A program made the translations under genes and the position numbers. A stretch of 40,638 bases of DNA, taken from Rhodanobacter lindaniclasticus. Its GTDB lineage: Bacteria; Pseudomonadota; Gammaproteobacteria; Xanthomonadales; Rhodanobacteraceae. The DNA is taken from contig NZ_MWIO01000023.1 in the NCBI RefSeq assembly GCF_004799035.1, forward strand, positions 1-40,638, given 5' to 3'. Each line of letters starts with the position of its first letter. Within the stretch, counting starts at the first letter, position 1. This document shows positions 1 through 11,592 of the stretch, piece after piece. The notes below the pieces were generated by a model. That model was given only the letters and a program-made list of their open reading frames with translations. It searched no databases and was not told where the DNA came from.

Positions 1-1
1 G

Positions 2-1105
2 CTGACCTCGGCCGGCGCCACGGCGATCCGTGCGGCGCTGGAGCAGTCCGGGGTGGCGCCGGCCGAGGTCAGCGAGGTGATCATGGGCTGCGTGCTGCCG
101 GCAAACCTCGGCCAGGCCCCCGCCCGCCAGGCGGCGCTGGCCGCCGACCTGCCGACCGGCACCGGCTGCACCACGATCAACAAGGTGTGCGGCTCGGGCA
201 TGAAGGCGATCATGCTGGGCCATGACCTGATCAAGGCCGGCTCGGCCAGCGTGGTGGTGGCCGGCGGCATGGAGTCGATGACCAACGCGCCGCACATGGT
301 GCAGGCGCGTACCGGCATCCGCTACGGCGATGGCCAGCTGGTCGACCACATGGCCTGGGACGGCCTGACCAACCCCTACGACGGCAAGTCGATGGGCGTG
401 TTCGCCGAATCCTGCGCCGACAAGTACCACTTCACCCGCGAGGCGCAGGACGCCTACGCGATCGAATCGGTCAAGCGCGCCAAGGCGGCCCAGGAAAGCG
501 GCGCCTTCGCCGGCGAGATCGTCCCGGTCACCGTGAGCGGTCGCAAGGGCGACATCCAGGTCGACACCGACGAGCAGCCCGGCCGCTCCGACATCGCCAA
601 GGTTCCCACGCTCAAGCCCGCGTTCCGCAAGGAGAATGGCACCGTCACCGCCGCCAGTTCGTCCAGCATCTCCGACGGCGCTGCCGCGGTGGTGCTGATG
701 TCCGCCGACGACGCGGCCAGCCGCGGCTTGAAACCGCTGGCCCGCATCGCGGCACACGCCACCCATTCGCAGGAGCCGGAATGGTTCACCACTGCGCCGG
801 TCGGCGCGATCCGCAAGGTGCTGGAAAAGGCCGGTTGGAAGGTCGAGGACGTCGACCTGTGGGAGATCAACGAGGCGTTCGCGGTGGTGGCGATGACGCC
901 GATGAAGGAGCTGGGCATTGCGCACGACAAGCTCAACGTCAACGGCGGCGCCTGCGCGCTCGGCCACCCGATCGGCGCCAGCGGCGCGCGGCTGGTGGTC
1001 ACCCTGATCAACGCGTTGAAAACGCGAGGCTTGCGTCGCGGCGTGGCATCGCTATGCATCGGCGGCGGCGAGGCAACGGCAATTGCGGTGGAATGCATCG
1101 ACTGA
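2..1105 (+). CDS. acetyl-CoA C-acetyltransferase (thiolase), 5' end outside window
   Basis: Thiolase-family enzyme that condenses or cleaves acetoacetyl-CoA/3-ketoacyl-CoA in the cytoplasm. The reading frame is open from base 2, so the gene starts before the window; roughly 25 residues are missing compared with family proteins of about 390 residues. The nucleophilic cysteine lies in NKVCGSGMK (63rd visible codon). The C-terminal half has the WEINEAFA motif, the NVNGGACALGHPIGASG block with the catalytic histidine, and the final CIGGGEA motif with the second catalytic cysteine. A GTG at base 53 is an internal codon, because homology continues upstream of it. Acetoacetyl-CoA thiolase next to a methylcrotonyl-CoA carboxylase subunit fits leucine or fatty-acid catabolism, but the exact substrate cannot be read from sequence. 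Confidence 0.93.
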   Translation: MTSAGATAIRAALEQSGVAPAEVSEVIMGCVLPANLGQAPARQAALAADLPTGTGCTTINKVCGSGMKAIMLGHDLIKAGSASVVVAGGMESMTNAPHMVQARTGIRYGDGQLVDHMAWDGLTNPYDGKSMGVFAESCADKYHFTREAQDAYAIESVKRAKAAQESGAFAGEIVPVTVSGRKGDIQVDTDEQPGRSDIAKVPTLKPAFRKENGTVTAASSSSISDGAAAVVLMSADDAASRGLKPLARIAAHATHSQEPEWFTTAPVGAIRKVLEKAGWKVEDVDLWEINEAFAVVAMTPMKELGIAHDKLNVNGGACALGHPIGASGARLVVTLINALKTRGLRRGVASLCIGGGEATAIAVECID

Positions 1106-1262
1106 CACGACCATGCGCCGGCCGTGCTGCCGGCTTCACCTGACGCCTGCGTAAATCGTTTTGTCGGCAAGGCCCGCGGCGCCATGAAAGATGTGGCGCT
1201 ATGCCGGCGAAAGCGCTATTAATACACGGCCAAACGGCATTCCACGGCAAAGGAGATTTCCC

Positions 1263-1679
1263 ATGAAGTTTACGCGTACCCTACTCGCCGCCGCGCTCGT
1301 CGCGCTGTTGGCGGCATGCAGCAACGGCGCGCAGGATTCCGCGCAGGACGCCCAGAAGTCGGCGGACACGGCGCAGCAGGCAGCGGACCAGGCACAGCAG
1401 GCGGCGTCGGAGGCTCCGAACACGGCCACCGAGCAGGCTGCTGACCAGGCTGCCACCGCCGCTTCCGCTGCGGGCGCGGCGGCCGACCAGGCGGCCAGCG
1501 CTGCTTCCGCGATGGCTCCGGCCGCTGCCGGCACCGCGCAGGATGCAATGTCGATGGCGAAGGACGCCGCCGGCAACGCGGCTGACGCGGCCAGCAAGGC
1601 TGCCGACGCCGCCAAGAGCGCTGCCGACAAAGCGAAGGACGCTGCCGAGAAGGCCAAGGACGCCGCGAAGGGTCACTGA
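1263..1679 (+). CDS. small alanine-rich lipoprotein with heptad repeats
   Basis: 138-residue predicted lipoprotein. The N-terminus is a lipoprotein signal peptide ending in the lipobox Leu16-Ala17-Ala18-Cys19; Ser at +2 suggests sorting to the outer membrane. Nearly all the mature protein is Ala, Asp, Lys, Gln and Ser. The last 40 residues form degenerate heptads ([28 protein letters not shown]), an amphipathic pattern like coiled coils or LEA-type helices. The N-terminal half is acidic/Gln-rich and the C-terminal end is basic. Start ATG 1263 follows the Shine-Dalgarno sequence AAAGGAG; a frame extending upstream to 1191 lacks a site and would bury the signal peptide. A strong terminator follows, so the gene is probably monocistronic. 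I do not recognise a named family; a stress or envelope-spacer role is only a guess. Confidence 0.85.
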   Translation: MKFTRTLLAAALVALLAACSNGAQDSAQDAQKSADTAQQAADQAQQAASEAPNTATEQAADQAATAASAAGAAADQAASAASAMAPAAAGTAQDAMSMAKDAAGNAADAASKAADAAKSAADKAKDAAEKAKDAAKGH

Positions 1680-1703
1680 TCCCTCGCCGGTTTTCGGCAA
1701 CAG

Positions 1704-1736
1704 AAAAACGGCCGCCTCGCGCGGCCGTTTTTTTTT
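1704..1736 (+). terminator. intrinsic terminator after the lipoprotein gene
   Basis: Perfect 8-bp stem ACGGCCGC/GCGGCCGT with loop CTCGC, followed by nine T on the plus strand and preceded by five A, so it could also work on the minus strand. It separates the lipoprotein gene from the mccB promoter. Confidence 0.93.
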
Positions 1737-1782
1737 GCCCTTGATAACCAGCCGCCTTGTCTTGCGCCGTCCAACTGTCATT

Positions 1783-1811
1783 TTGGGCGGCATGCCGCCG
1801 CCGGTTATGAT
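1783..1811 (+). promoter_or_regulatory. candidate mccB promoter with palindrome in the spacer
   Basis: TTGGGC (1783-1788), a 17-bp spacer and TATGAT (1806-1811). A perfect 14-bp palindrome GGCGGCATGCCGCC occupies 1786-1799, inside the spacer. A start near 1818 would leave a 40-base leader before ATG 1858. The -10 is good (5/6) and the -35 weak, as expected for a regulated promoter. The regulator is unknown. Confidence 0.45.
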
Positions 1812-1857
1812 TCAGAGTTTGGCAACCCGCCATTTCCCGCCTCCCGTGAATCCCTCC

Positions 1858-3465
1858 ATGAATGTCTTCGCGACCCAGATCGACCCCCGTTCGCCCGAGT
1901 TCCAGGGCAGCACGACCCAGTTGCGCGCCATGGTCGACGACCTGCACCGCGAACTGGCGCGCAACGCCGAAGGCGGCGGCGCCAAGGCACGCGAGAAGCA
2001 CGTCGCCCGTGGCAAGCTGCTGCCACGCGAGCGCATTCGCGCCCTGCTCGACCCCGGTTCGCCGTTCCTGGAACTCTCGCCGCTGGCCGCGCACGGCATG
2101 TACGACGATGCGGCGCCCGGCGCCGGCATCGTCACCGGCATCGGCCGCGTACACGGGATCGAGGTGGTAGTGATCGCCAACGACGCCACCGTCAAGGGCG
2201 GCACCTACTTCCCGATGACGGTGAAGAAGCACCTGCGCGCACAGGAAGTGGCGCTGGAAAACCGCCTGCCCTGCGTCTACCTGGTCGACTCCGGCGGCGC
2301 CTTCCTGCCGCTGCAGGACGAGGTGTTTCCGGACAAGGAACATTTCGGGCGGATCTTCTACAACCAGGCGCGGATGAGTGCGCTGAACATCCCGCAGATC
2401 GCCGTGGTGATGGGCTCGTGCACCGCCGGCGGCGCCTACGTGCCGGCGATGAGCGACGAGACCATCATCGTGCGCGAGCAGGGCACCATCTTCCTCGGCG
2501 GTCCGCCGCTGGTGAAGGCGGCCACCGGCGAGGTGGTGGATGCCGAGACGCTGGGCGGCGCGGACGTCCATACGTCCATTTCCGGCGTGGCCGACCACTT
2601 CGCCGAGAACGACGCGCACGCGCTGTCGATCGCCCGCGACATCGTGGCCCATCTCAACCGGAAGAAGGAGATGCCGCTGGCACTGCGCGCGCCGGTCGAG
2701 CCGAAGTATCCGGCCGAGGAGCTCTATGGCGTGATTCCCGAGGACACCCGTCGCCCGTTCGATATCCGCGAGGTGATCGCGCGCATCGTCGACGGCTCGG
2801 AGTTCCACGAATTCAAGGCGCGCTACGGCAAGACCCTGGTCTGCGGCTTCGCGCACATCCACGGCTACCCGGTGGGCATCGTCGCCAACAACGGCATCCT
2901 GTTCGCCGAGAGCGCGCTCAAGGGCACGCACTTCATCGAGCTGTGCAACCAGCGCAACGTGCCGCTGGTGTTTTTGCAGAACATCACCGGCTTCATGGTC
3001 GGCAAGAAGTACGAGCAGGCCGGCATCGCCAAGGACGGCGCCAAGATGGTCACCGCCGTGGCCTGCTCGCACGTGCCGAAGTTCACCGTGGTGATCGGCG
3101 GCAGCTTCGGCGCCGGCAACTACGCCATGTGCGGTCGCGCCTACGGCGCGCGCTTCCTGTGGATGTGGCCGAACGCACGCATCTCGGTGATGGGCGGCGA
3201 ACAGGCGGCCAGCGTGCTGGCCACGGTCAAGCGCGACGGCATCGAGGCGAAGGGCGGCGAGTGGTCGACCGCGGAGGAAGAAGCGTTCAAGGCACCATTG
3301 CGCGAGCAGTACGAACGCCAGGGGCATCCCTACTACGCCAGCGCACGGCTGTGGGATGACGGCGTCATCGATCCGGCCGATACCCGCCGCGTGCTGGGCC
3401 TGGCGATCTCCGCCTCGATGAATGCGCCGATCGAGCCGGAGCGCTATGGCGTGTTCCGCATGTAA
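1858..3465 (+). CDS. mccB: methylcrotonyl-CoA carboxylase, carboxyltransferase (beta) subunit
   Basis: Transfers carboxyl from carboxybiotin to 3-methylcrotonyl-CoA in leucine degradation, working with a biotin-carrying alpha subunit. The 535-residue length is typical. The N-terminal carboxyltransferase domain contains [18 protein letters not shown] and [17 protein letters not shown]; the C-terminal domain contains [15 protein letters not shown] and [20 protein letters not shown]. These blocks match methylcrotonyl- rather than propionyl-CoA carboxylases. ATG 1858 is chosen because the family starts with a similar SQIDPRS-like segment; an in-frame ATG at 1807 would overlap the predicted promoter. 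The dehydrogenase, hydratase, alpha-subunit and HMG-CoA lyase genes that usually accompany it are not next to it: the next gene (3482) is unrelated and on the other strand. Geranyl-CoA carboxylase is a less likely alternative. Confidence 0.9.
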   Translation: MNVFATQIDPRSPEFQGSTTQLRAMVDDLHRELARNAEGGGAKAREKHVARGKLLPRERIRALLDPGSPFLELSPLAAHGMYDDAAPGAGIVTGIGRVHGIEVVVIANDATVKGGTYFPMTVKKHLRAQEVALENRLPCVYLVDSGGAFLPLQDEVFPDKEHFGRIFYNQARMSALNIPQIAVVMGSCTAGGAYVPAMSDETIIVREQGTIFLGGPPLVKAATGEVVDAETLGGADVHTSISGVADHFAENDAHALSIARDIVAHLNRKKEMPLALRAPVEPKYPAEELYGVIPEDTRRPFDIREVIARIVDGSEFHEFKARYGKTLVCGFAHIHGYPVGIVANNGILFAESALKGTHFIELCNQRNVPLVFLQNITGFMVGKKYEQAGIAKDGAKMVTAVACSHVPKFTVVIGGSFGAGNYAMCGRAYGARFLWMWPNARISVMGGEQAASVLATVKRDGIEAKGGEWSTAEEEAFKAPLREQYERQGHPYYASARLWDDGVIDPADTRRVLGLAISASMNAPIEPERYGVFRM

Positions 3466-3481
3466 CGCTGCGGCAGGTCGC

Positions 3482-4225
3482 TCAGAAGAACTCGTATTCC
3501 AGTTGGGCCAACCAGGTGCGGCGCGGCGCCTCCGCGTTGATGCCCAACAGCATGCCGAAACGGTATTCCACGTTGCCGGCGCTGTGCGGCACGTGCCACT
3601 CGCCAGCCACGATCGGACCAGCCTGATAGGCATCGTCGTCGGGGCGACCGTAGGCCTCGATGCCCGGACGGAATGCGTTCGACACCGCGCAGGTTCCCGC
3701 GTAGCTGTAGCGGAACTCGGTCCTGGATGCCGCGCCCGCACCGATCTGTTTCTCCCAGATCAGGTTGACCCGGTGGTCGAAACGGCCCACGGTCTTCTCG
3801 ATCAGCGGCCCGAACTCGATTTCGCCGGGGCCGCCGCCTTTCGGATGCTCGTAGGAAGCGAGCAGGCCGAAATCCGCCCAGTAGCGGCCCGGCTCGGTCA
3901 GCTGGAAGGTGTTCTCGAACTCGTAGCCGACCAGCTTGCCACCCTCGCCGGGCTCCCTTGCGTACTCGGCCAGATACAACTCGGGCTTCCACCAGCTGGT
4001 GAAAGCATGCGCCACGGACAGCTCGGCGGCGCGATCACCATTGTAGTCGTCCCGACCGTCGCTGACGTCGTAGCCGCGCAGCTCGACCTCGGTCTGGGTG
4101 GCGATGACGTGCGGCGAATACACGATGAAATCGTCGGCGTGGGCGCGCTCGGTGCATCCCAGGGCGGCGCAGGCAAGGATGAGCGCCAAGCCTGCTCGGC
4201 GGGCACATCGGGAATGGGTGGTCAT
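3482..4225 (-). CDS. unrecognised secreted beta-rich protein, probable outer-membrane barrel
   Basis: 247 residues with a signal peptide ending near ERAHA|DD. The mature part consists of about a dozen short alternating polar/hydrophobic segments (for example TEVELRGYDVS, KPELYLAEYARE, GNVEYRFGMLLGI) and ends in LEYEFF, the aromatic C-terminus typical of beta-barrel outer-membrane proteins. An ALGC stretch in the signal resembles a lipobox but lacks the usual Leu at -3. The start ATG has a good Shine-Dalgarno sequence (AAGGAAG). The gene lies 92 bases downstream of the FTR1 permease gene on the same strand, so it is probably the third gene of the iron operon and could be its outer-membrane partner. 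I know no named family for it; the barrel topology and iron role are inferred. Confidence 0.7.
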   Translation of the reverse strand: MTTHSRCARRAGLALILACAALGCTERAHADDFIVYSPHVIATQTEVELRGYDVSDGRDDYNGDRAAELSVAHAFTSWWKPELYLAEYAREPGEGGKLVGYEFENTFQLTEPGRYWADFGLLASYEHPKGGGPGEIEFGPLIEKTVGRFDHRVNLIWEKQIGAGAASRTEFRYSYAGTCAVSNAFRPGIEAYGRPDDDAYQAGPIVAGEWHVPHSAGNVEYRFGMLLGINAEAPRRTWLAQLEYEFF

Positions 4226-4317
4226 GCGGGAGCTTCCTTGGAACCGGTATCGGATCGATCGGGGGCGCCGCGCCGGCTCGCGGCTAGGGGCTGCAACGGC
4301 GGGGCCGATGCATGGAA

Positions 4318-5172
4318 TCAGGAGGGGGCTTGCAGTGGCGCCGCGGCGACGACACGCTCATCGCGCACCGGTGCCGGTCGACCGACCCAGCGCATGCCAC
4401 CGAGCAGGACCAGCAGGGTGATGGCGTAGGACACCAGCTGGATGCCGGACGGCGAGGCGTCGTAACCGACCAGGATGCCCAGCGTCTTGCCGGCGAGCGA
4501 ACCGTTGGAGAACAGCCATGACGTATCCCAGAGCTGCTCGCCCAGCGCCGGCAACCGGTTGGCCTGCAACAGGAAACGCGCGGCGGTGGACGCCAGTCCG
4601 GCCGCCAGCAGCACCAGCATCACGTTGGTGACGCCAAAGAAATGCTTCATCGGAATGCGCAGCAGGCCGTAATACAGCGCAGAACCCAGCAAGGCGCCGC
4701 CGCTCACACCGAGCGCGATGCCGCCGGCCAGGCCACCCGCACCAATGCCGCCCATCGCCATCGAGTACAGGAACAGCACCACCTCGGAGCCTTCGCGCAG
4801 CACCGCCAGCGCGACCACCGCCAGCAGCAGAGTCAGCGAACTTGAACCGGCCTTCACCGCCTGCCCCACCGCATTCATGTGTCGGGCCAGTTCGCGGGCG
4901 TGGCGCGACATCCACACCACGTGCCAGCCGATCATCGCCACCGCCGCCAGCAGCACGCCGGCATTGAGCAGTTCCTGCCCCGAGCCACTGGCCAGTCCTG
5001 CAATGACGCCGGCACCCAGCGCCACCAGCGATGCACCGGCCAACCCCAGCCCGATACCACCGACGACGTACAGCCCGCGACGACTCACGCCACGCGTGGC
5101 AGCGCATACGATGGAAATGATCAGTGCCGCTTCCAGCACCTCGCGAAACACGAGCAGGGCTACGCCTGGCAT
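4318..5172 (-). CDS. FTR1-family high-affinity iron permease
   Basis: Inner-membrane iron permease of the FTR1/EfeU family, 284 residues with about seven hydrophobic helices. Both iron-handling REXXE motifs are present: R10-E-V-L-E14 in the first helix and R126-E-G-S-E130 in the middle. This family imports iron, usually with a periplasmic oxidase or cupredoxin partner. It starts four bases after the stop of the cupredoxin gene, so the two are co-transcribed and probably translationally coupled. No EfeB-type peroxidase or multicopper oxidase is next to it, so the oxidation step (if needed) is not explained locally. Likely iron-regulated through the Fur-like site at 5537-5547. Confidence 0.92.
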   Translation of the reverse strand: MPGVALLVFREVLEAALIISIVCAATRGVSRRGLYVVGGIGLGLAGASLVALGAGVIAGLASGSGQELLNAGVLLAAVAMIGWHVVWMSRHARELARHMNAVGQAVKAGSSSLTLLLAVVALAVLREGSEVVLFLYSMAMGGIGAGGLAGGIALGVSGGALLGSALYYGLLRIPMKHFFGVTNVMLVLLAAGLASTAARFLLQANRLPALGEQLWDTSWLFSNGSLAGKTLGILVGYDASPSGIQLVSYAITLLVLLGGMRWVGRPAPVRDERVVAAAPLQAPS

Positions 5173-5176
5173 GGCA

Positions 5177-5503
5177 TCAATCCACGATCAGCCGGCCCTG
5201 GGCCGTGTCCTGGTGGAAGTCGCCGAAGAACCTGTAGCTGCCGTGCTTGAGCGGGCCGATGAATACGCTGGCGGAGCTGTTCGGCAACACGATCTTCTCG
5301 CGGTTGAACTCGTTGCTCTCGAATTCTTCCGGGGTCGCGTCGCGGTTCTCGATCACCAGCTTGAACTTGGTGTCGGCCGGCACCTTCAGCTCGGTCGGCT
5401 GATAGACGTGGTTCTGGATGACCAGCCGGTATTCCGGGATATCCGCCGCTGATGCCGCCCCGCTGGCCAGCGTCAGGCCGAGAACGACGAAAAACCGCAG
5501 CAT
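5177..5503 (-). CDS. periplasmic EfeO-type cupredoxin-domain protein
   Basis: 108-residue secreted protein: signal peptide cleaved near ASAA|DI, then one cupredoxin-like domain of about 88 residues (PEYRLVIQNHVYQPTELKVP at the first strands, EEFESNEFNREK in the middle, a C-terminal KHGSYRFFGDFHQD loop). This is the small cupredoxin found with FTR1 permeases in bacterial ferrous-iron systems, where it is thought to pass or oxidise iron in the periplasm. The mature protein has no cysteine, so a classical type-1 copper site cannot form; acidic and His residues are the likely metal ligands. First gene of the operon with the permease and the barrel-like protein. The start has GAGGGG about eight bases upstream. 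Confidence 0.87.
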   Translation of the reverse strand: MLRFFVVLGLTLASGAASAADIPEYRLVIQNHVYQPTELKVPADTKFKLVIENRDATPEEFESNEFNREKIVLPNSSASVFIGPLKHGSYRFFGDFHQDTAQGRLIVD

Positions 5504-5536
5504 GTGGCAAACCCCTCGGTCGCAGAGAAGGTTTGC

Positions 5537-5565
5537 ATGATAATCATTCCTATTTGCATCTGCAA
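5537..5565 (-). promoter_or_regulatory. iron-operon promoter overlapped by a Fur-box-like palindrome
   Basis: On the minus strand: TTGCAG (5560-5565), a 17-bp spacer, TATCAT (5537-5542). The perfect palindrome ATGAT-A-ATCAT (5537-5547) covers the -10. In the 19-bp frame 5533-5551 it matches 12 positions of the Fur consensus, including the whole central GATAATCATT. Repressor binding here would block RNA polymerase, fitting iron repression of the cupredoxin-FTR1 operon. Confidence 0.68.
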
Positions 5566-5615
5566 TACGCCCGACTTCCCTCCGACCGAGCAGCGTGAAG
5601 CGGCACGCCCGGCCT

Positions 5616-7092
<1,477 letters not shown>

Positions 7093-7111
7093 GACTCAAT
7101 GCTCCAGGTGC

Positions 7112-7426
7112 TCAGGCGTTGATGCCCGTGATCTCGATTTCGGTGAAATGCTGCCGATGGCCCTGCTGACGCTTGTAGTGCTTGCGGCGGCGGAACTTGA
7201 TGATGCGGATCTTGTCGGCGCGGCCGTGCTTGCGCACGGTGGCGCTGACGGTGGCGCCCGCGACGACCGGCGCACCGATGGTGACCGACTCGCCGGTGCC
7301 GACCAGCAACACCTGGTCAAAGCTGACCGTGGCGCCTTCATCGGCGGTCAGCAGTTCCACGCGCAGCACGTCACCCTGCTGCACACGGTACTGCTTGCCA
7401 CCGGTCTTGATGACTGCATAACTCAT
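7112..7426 (-). CDS. rplU: 50S ribosomal protein L21
   Basis: 104-residue large-subunit protein L21, which binds 23S rRNA. It starts [19 protein letters not shown] and carries the basic [18 protein letters not shown] segment and the FTEIEITGI ending typical of the family. The start has AAGGG eight bases upstream. First gene of the rplU-rpmA operon, read from a strong promoter at 7493-7522 with a leader of about 60 bases that begins with a hairpin. Confidence 0.99.
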   Translation of the reverse strand: MSYAVIKTGGKQYRVQQGDVLRVELLTADEGATVSFDQVLLVGTGESVTIGAPVVAGATVSATVRKHGRADKIRIIKFRRRKHYKRQQGHRQHFTEIEITGINA

Positions 7427-7459
7427 GGGAATGCCCTTCTGTCGTTATTCTCTTGGGTA

Positions 7460-7485
7460 TCGCCAAGGCCCGACGGGTCTGGCGA
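7460..7485 (-). promoter_or_regulatory. 5'-terminal leader hairpin of rplU mRNA
   Basis: TCGCCA and TGGCGA pair as a 6-bp outer stem, enclosing an inner CCC/GGG stem with a 3-base loop. The predicted transcription start (about 7486) puts this hairpin at the very 5' end of the message. It could protect the mRNA or take part in ribosomal-protein feedback; neither is shown. Confidence 0.45.
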
Positions 7486-7492
7486 ACCGCGG

Positions 7493-7522
7493 ATTATAGC
7501 GACGGCAACCCGGCCTGGTCAA
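7493..7522 (-). promoter_or_regulatory. sigma-70 promoter of rplU-rpmA
   Basis: Minus strand TTGACC (7517-7522), an 18-bp spacer and a perfect TATAAT (7493-7498). It is one of the best promoter matches in the window and is correctly placed about 67 bases before rplU. Confidence 0.82.
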
Positions 7523-7557
7523 ATACTAAGCAGACCCTCGAAATGCCCGTCCGGCGC

Positions 7558-8070
7558 TCAGTGGGCCACGGCCGGCGGCGGCGCGCTGCCGCTGGCGGCG
7601 GGGCTGGCCGGACAGCGGCCGGTGGCGTCCAGCGTGCCCTTCTGTTGCAACTCCCGGATCATCTGCTCGCCACGCTCGCGCCCCCATTGCTGGCCGACCT
7701 GCATGCCCTCGGCCATCGTCTGCGGCATCTGGGTGATCACCTTCTGGCCCAGCGCGGACTTGTAGAACTTCAGCAGGCCGGCCACATCGGCAGCGGTGAA
7801 ATGCTGCTGGTAGACCGGCACCATCCTGTCCAGCAGCTGCTCGGTGCCAGCCGCGTCGATGAATCCCTGCCAGTAGGACGCCGGCACGCAAGGCACGGCC
7901 TGGCTCATCACGCCGGCCATCTGCGTGTTCATCTGACCGAACATCTGGCTCAGGTGCATCACCTCGAACAGCTGGCGTACCTGCCTGGCGCTGGGTTGCG
8001 CCGCCACTGCCGCGCCACTCGCGCCCCATGCCAACACGGCCGCAGCGAACATTCCTGCCCATCGGTGCAT
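7558..8070 (-). CDS. DUF2059 family secreted protein
   Basis: 170 residues. A signal peptide (about residues 1-23, ending GAAVAA|QPS) suggests a periplasmic location. The helical DUF2059 core spans about residues 70-135: a [27 protein letters not shown] segment followed by the hallmark [29 protein letters not shown], the LxxFYxSxxGxK pattern. The C-terminus is a short Pro/Ala-rich tail with a cysteine. The biochemical function of the family is unknown. It lies divergent from uvrA across 132 bases and upstream of, but probably independent from, the rplU operon, which has its own promoter. Confidence 0.8.
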   Translation of the reverse strand: MHRWAGMFAAAVLAWGASGAAVAAQPSARQVRQLFEVMHLSQMFGQMNTQMAGVMSQAVPCVPASYWQGFIDAAGTEQLLDRMVPVYQQHFTAADVAGLLKFYKSALGQKVITQMPQTMAEGMQVGQQWGRERGEQMIRELQQKGTLDATGRCPASPAASGSAPPPAVAH

Positions 8071-8151
8071 GCCGGTCTCCGGTCGAGGAAACCGTCATTT
8101 AGCCACAGCTGCCGCATCCGGCGAAAGCACGGCACGGCTCGTTTCGAGTGA

Positions 8152-8175
8152 ACTATCCAAACTACTTGGTATAGT
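8152..8175. promoter_or_regulatory. dyad overlapping the uvrA -10 element
   Basis: ACTATCCAA (8152-8160) and TTGGTATAGT (8166-8175) form an inverted repeat with one bulged base around a 5-base centre. Its right end, TATAGT, is the best -10 for uvrA, with 27 bases to the ATG. A second perfect dyad, TACT-N6-AGTA (8163-8176), is nested in it. uvrA is a classic SOS gene, so LexA is the first candidate, but the site does not match CTGT-N8-ACAG. Confidence 0.45.
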
Positions 8176-8202
8176 AATGAGTCCCCCCCATATACGGCGT
8201 CC

Positions 8203-11141
<2,939 letters not shown>

Positions 11142-11145
<4 letters not shown>

Positions 11146-11585
11146 GCACTCATTCCTTCGGCACCGCCGAAACTCCGACCGGCAGCCCGGACGCACCGCT
11201 GTTCGTCGCCTCGCTCGGCGTACGCTGGCGCGACCTCGACGCGTTCAACCACGTCAACAATTCCAACTACCTCACCTACCTGGAAGAGGCGCGGCTGCAA
11301 TGGCTGAGCCACGTGCCGGGCCCGTGGTTCGACGAGCACGCGATGCCGGTGATGGCCGCCAGCCAGGTCAACTACCGCCGCCCCATCGCCTGGCCCGCGC
11401 AACTGCAGGTGCAGCTGTTCTGCGAGCGCATGGGCAATACCTCCATGACCCTCGCGCACCGGGTGATCGACGCCGAACGAACCGACACCCTGTACTGCGA
11501 TGGCAACGTGGTGATGGTCTGGATGGACCCGACCACCGGCAAGCCGGTGCCGCTGCCCGAAGCGATCCGCCGCGCGGTCGAGTAA
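11142..11585 (+). CDS. hotdog-fold acyl-CoA thioesterase
   Basis: 147-residue hotdog thioesterase of the YbgC/4-hydroxybenzoyl-CoA type, hydrolysing acyl-CoA thioesters in the cytoplasm. The family signature [26 protein letters not shown], cut here as [12 protein letters not shown], contains the catalytic Asp; the region [15 protein letters not shown] forms the second conserved strand. About 15 unstructured residues precede the domain. ATG 11142 overlaps the uvrA stop as ATGA, so its translation is probably coupled to uvrA. A link between nucleotide excision repair and a thioesterase is not obvious; co-transcription may be incidental. The acyl substrate cannot be predicted. Confidence 0.87.
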
Positions 11586-11592
11586 ACGACCC

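Noticed and set aside
53..1105. Thiolase starting at GTG 53
   Set aside because: The frame and thiolase homology continue upstream to base 2, so the gene is cut by the window edge rather than starting there.
1270..3741. 823-codon minus-strand frame across the lipoprotein and mccB genes
   Set aside because: It spans a terminator and two genes with clear homology; its Arg/His-rich translation shows no fold or motif.
3482..4225. Lipoprotein reading of the FTR1-linked protein
   Set aside because: ALGC lacks the conserved Leu at -3 of the lipobox, while AHA|DD is a better signal peptidase I site.
8152..8176. Canonical E. coli LexA box at uvrA
   Set aside because: CTGT-N8-ACAG is absent; only a non-matching dyad is present, so it is reported as an unassigned operator.
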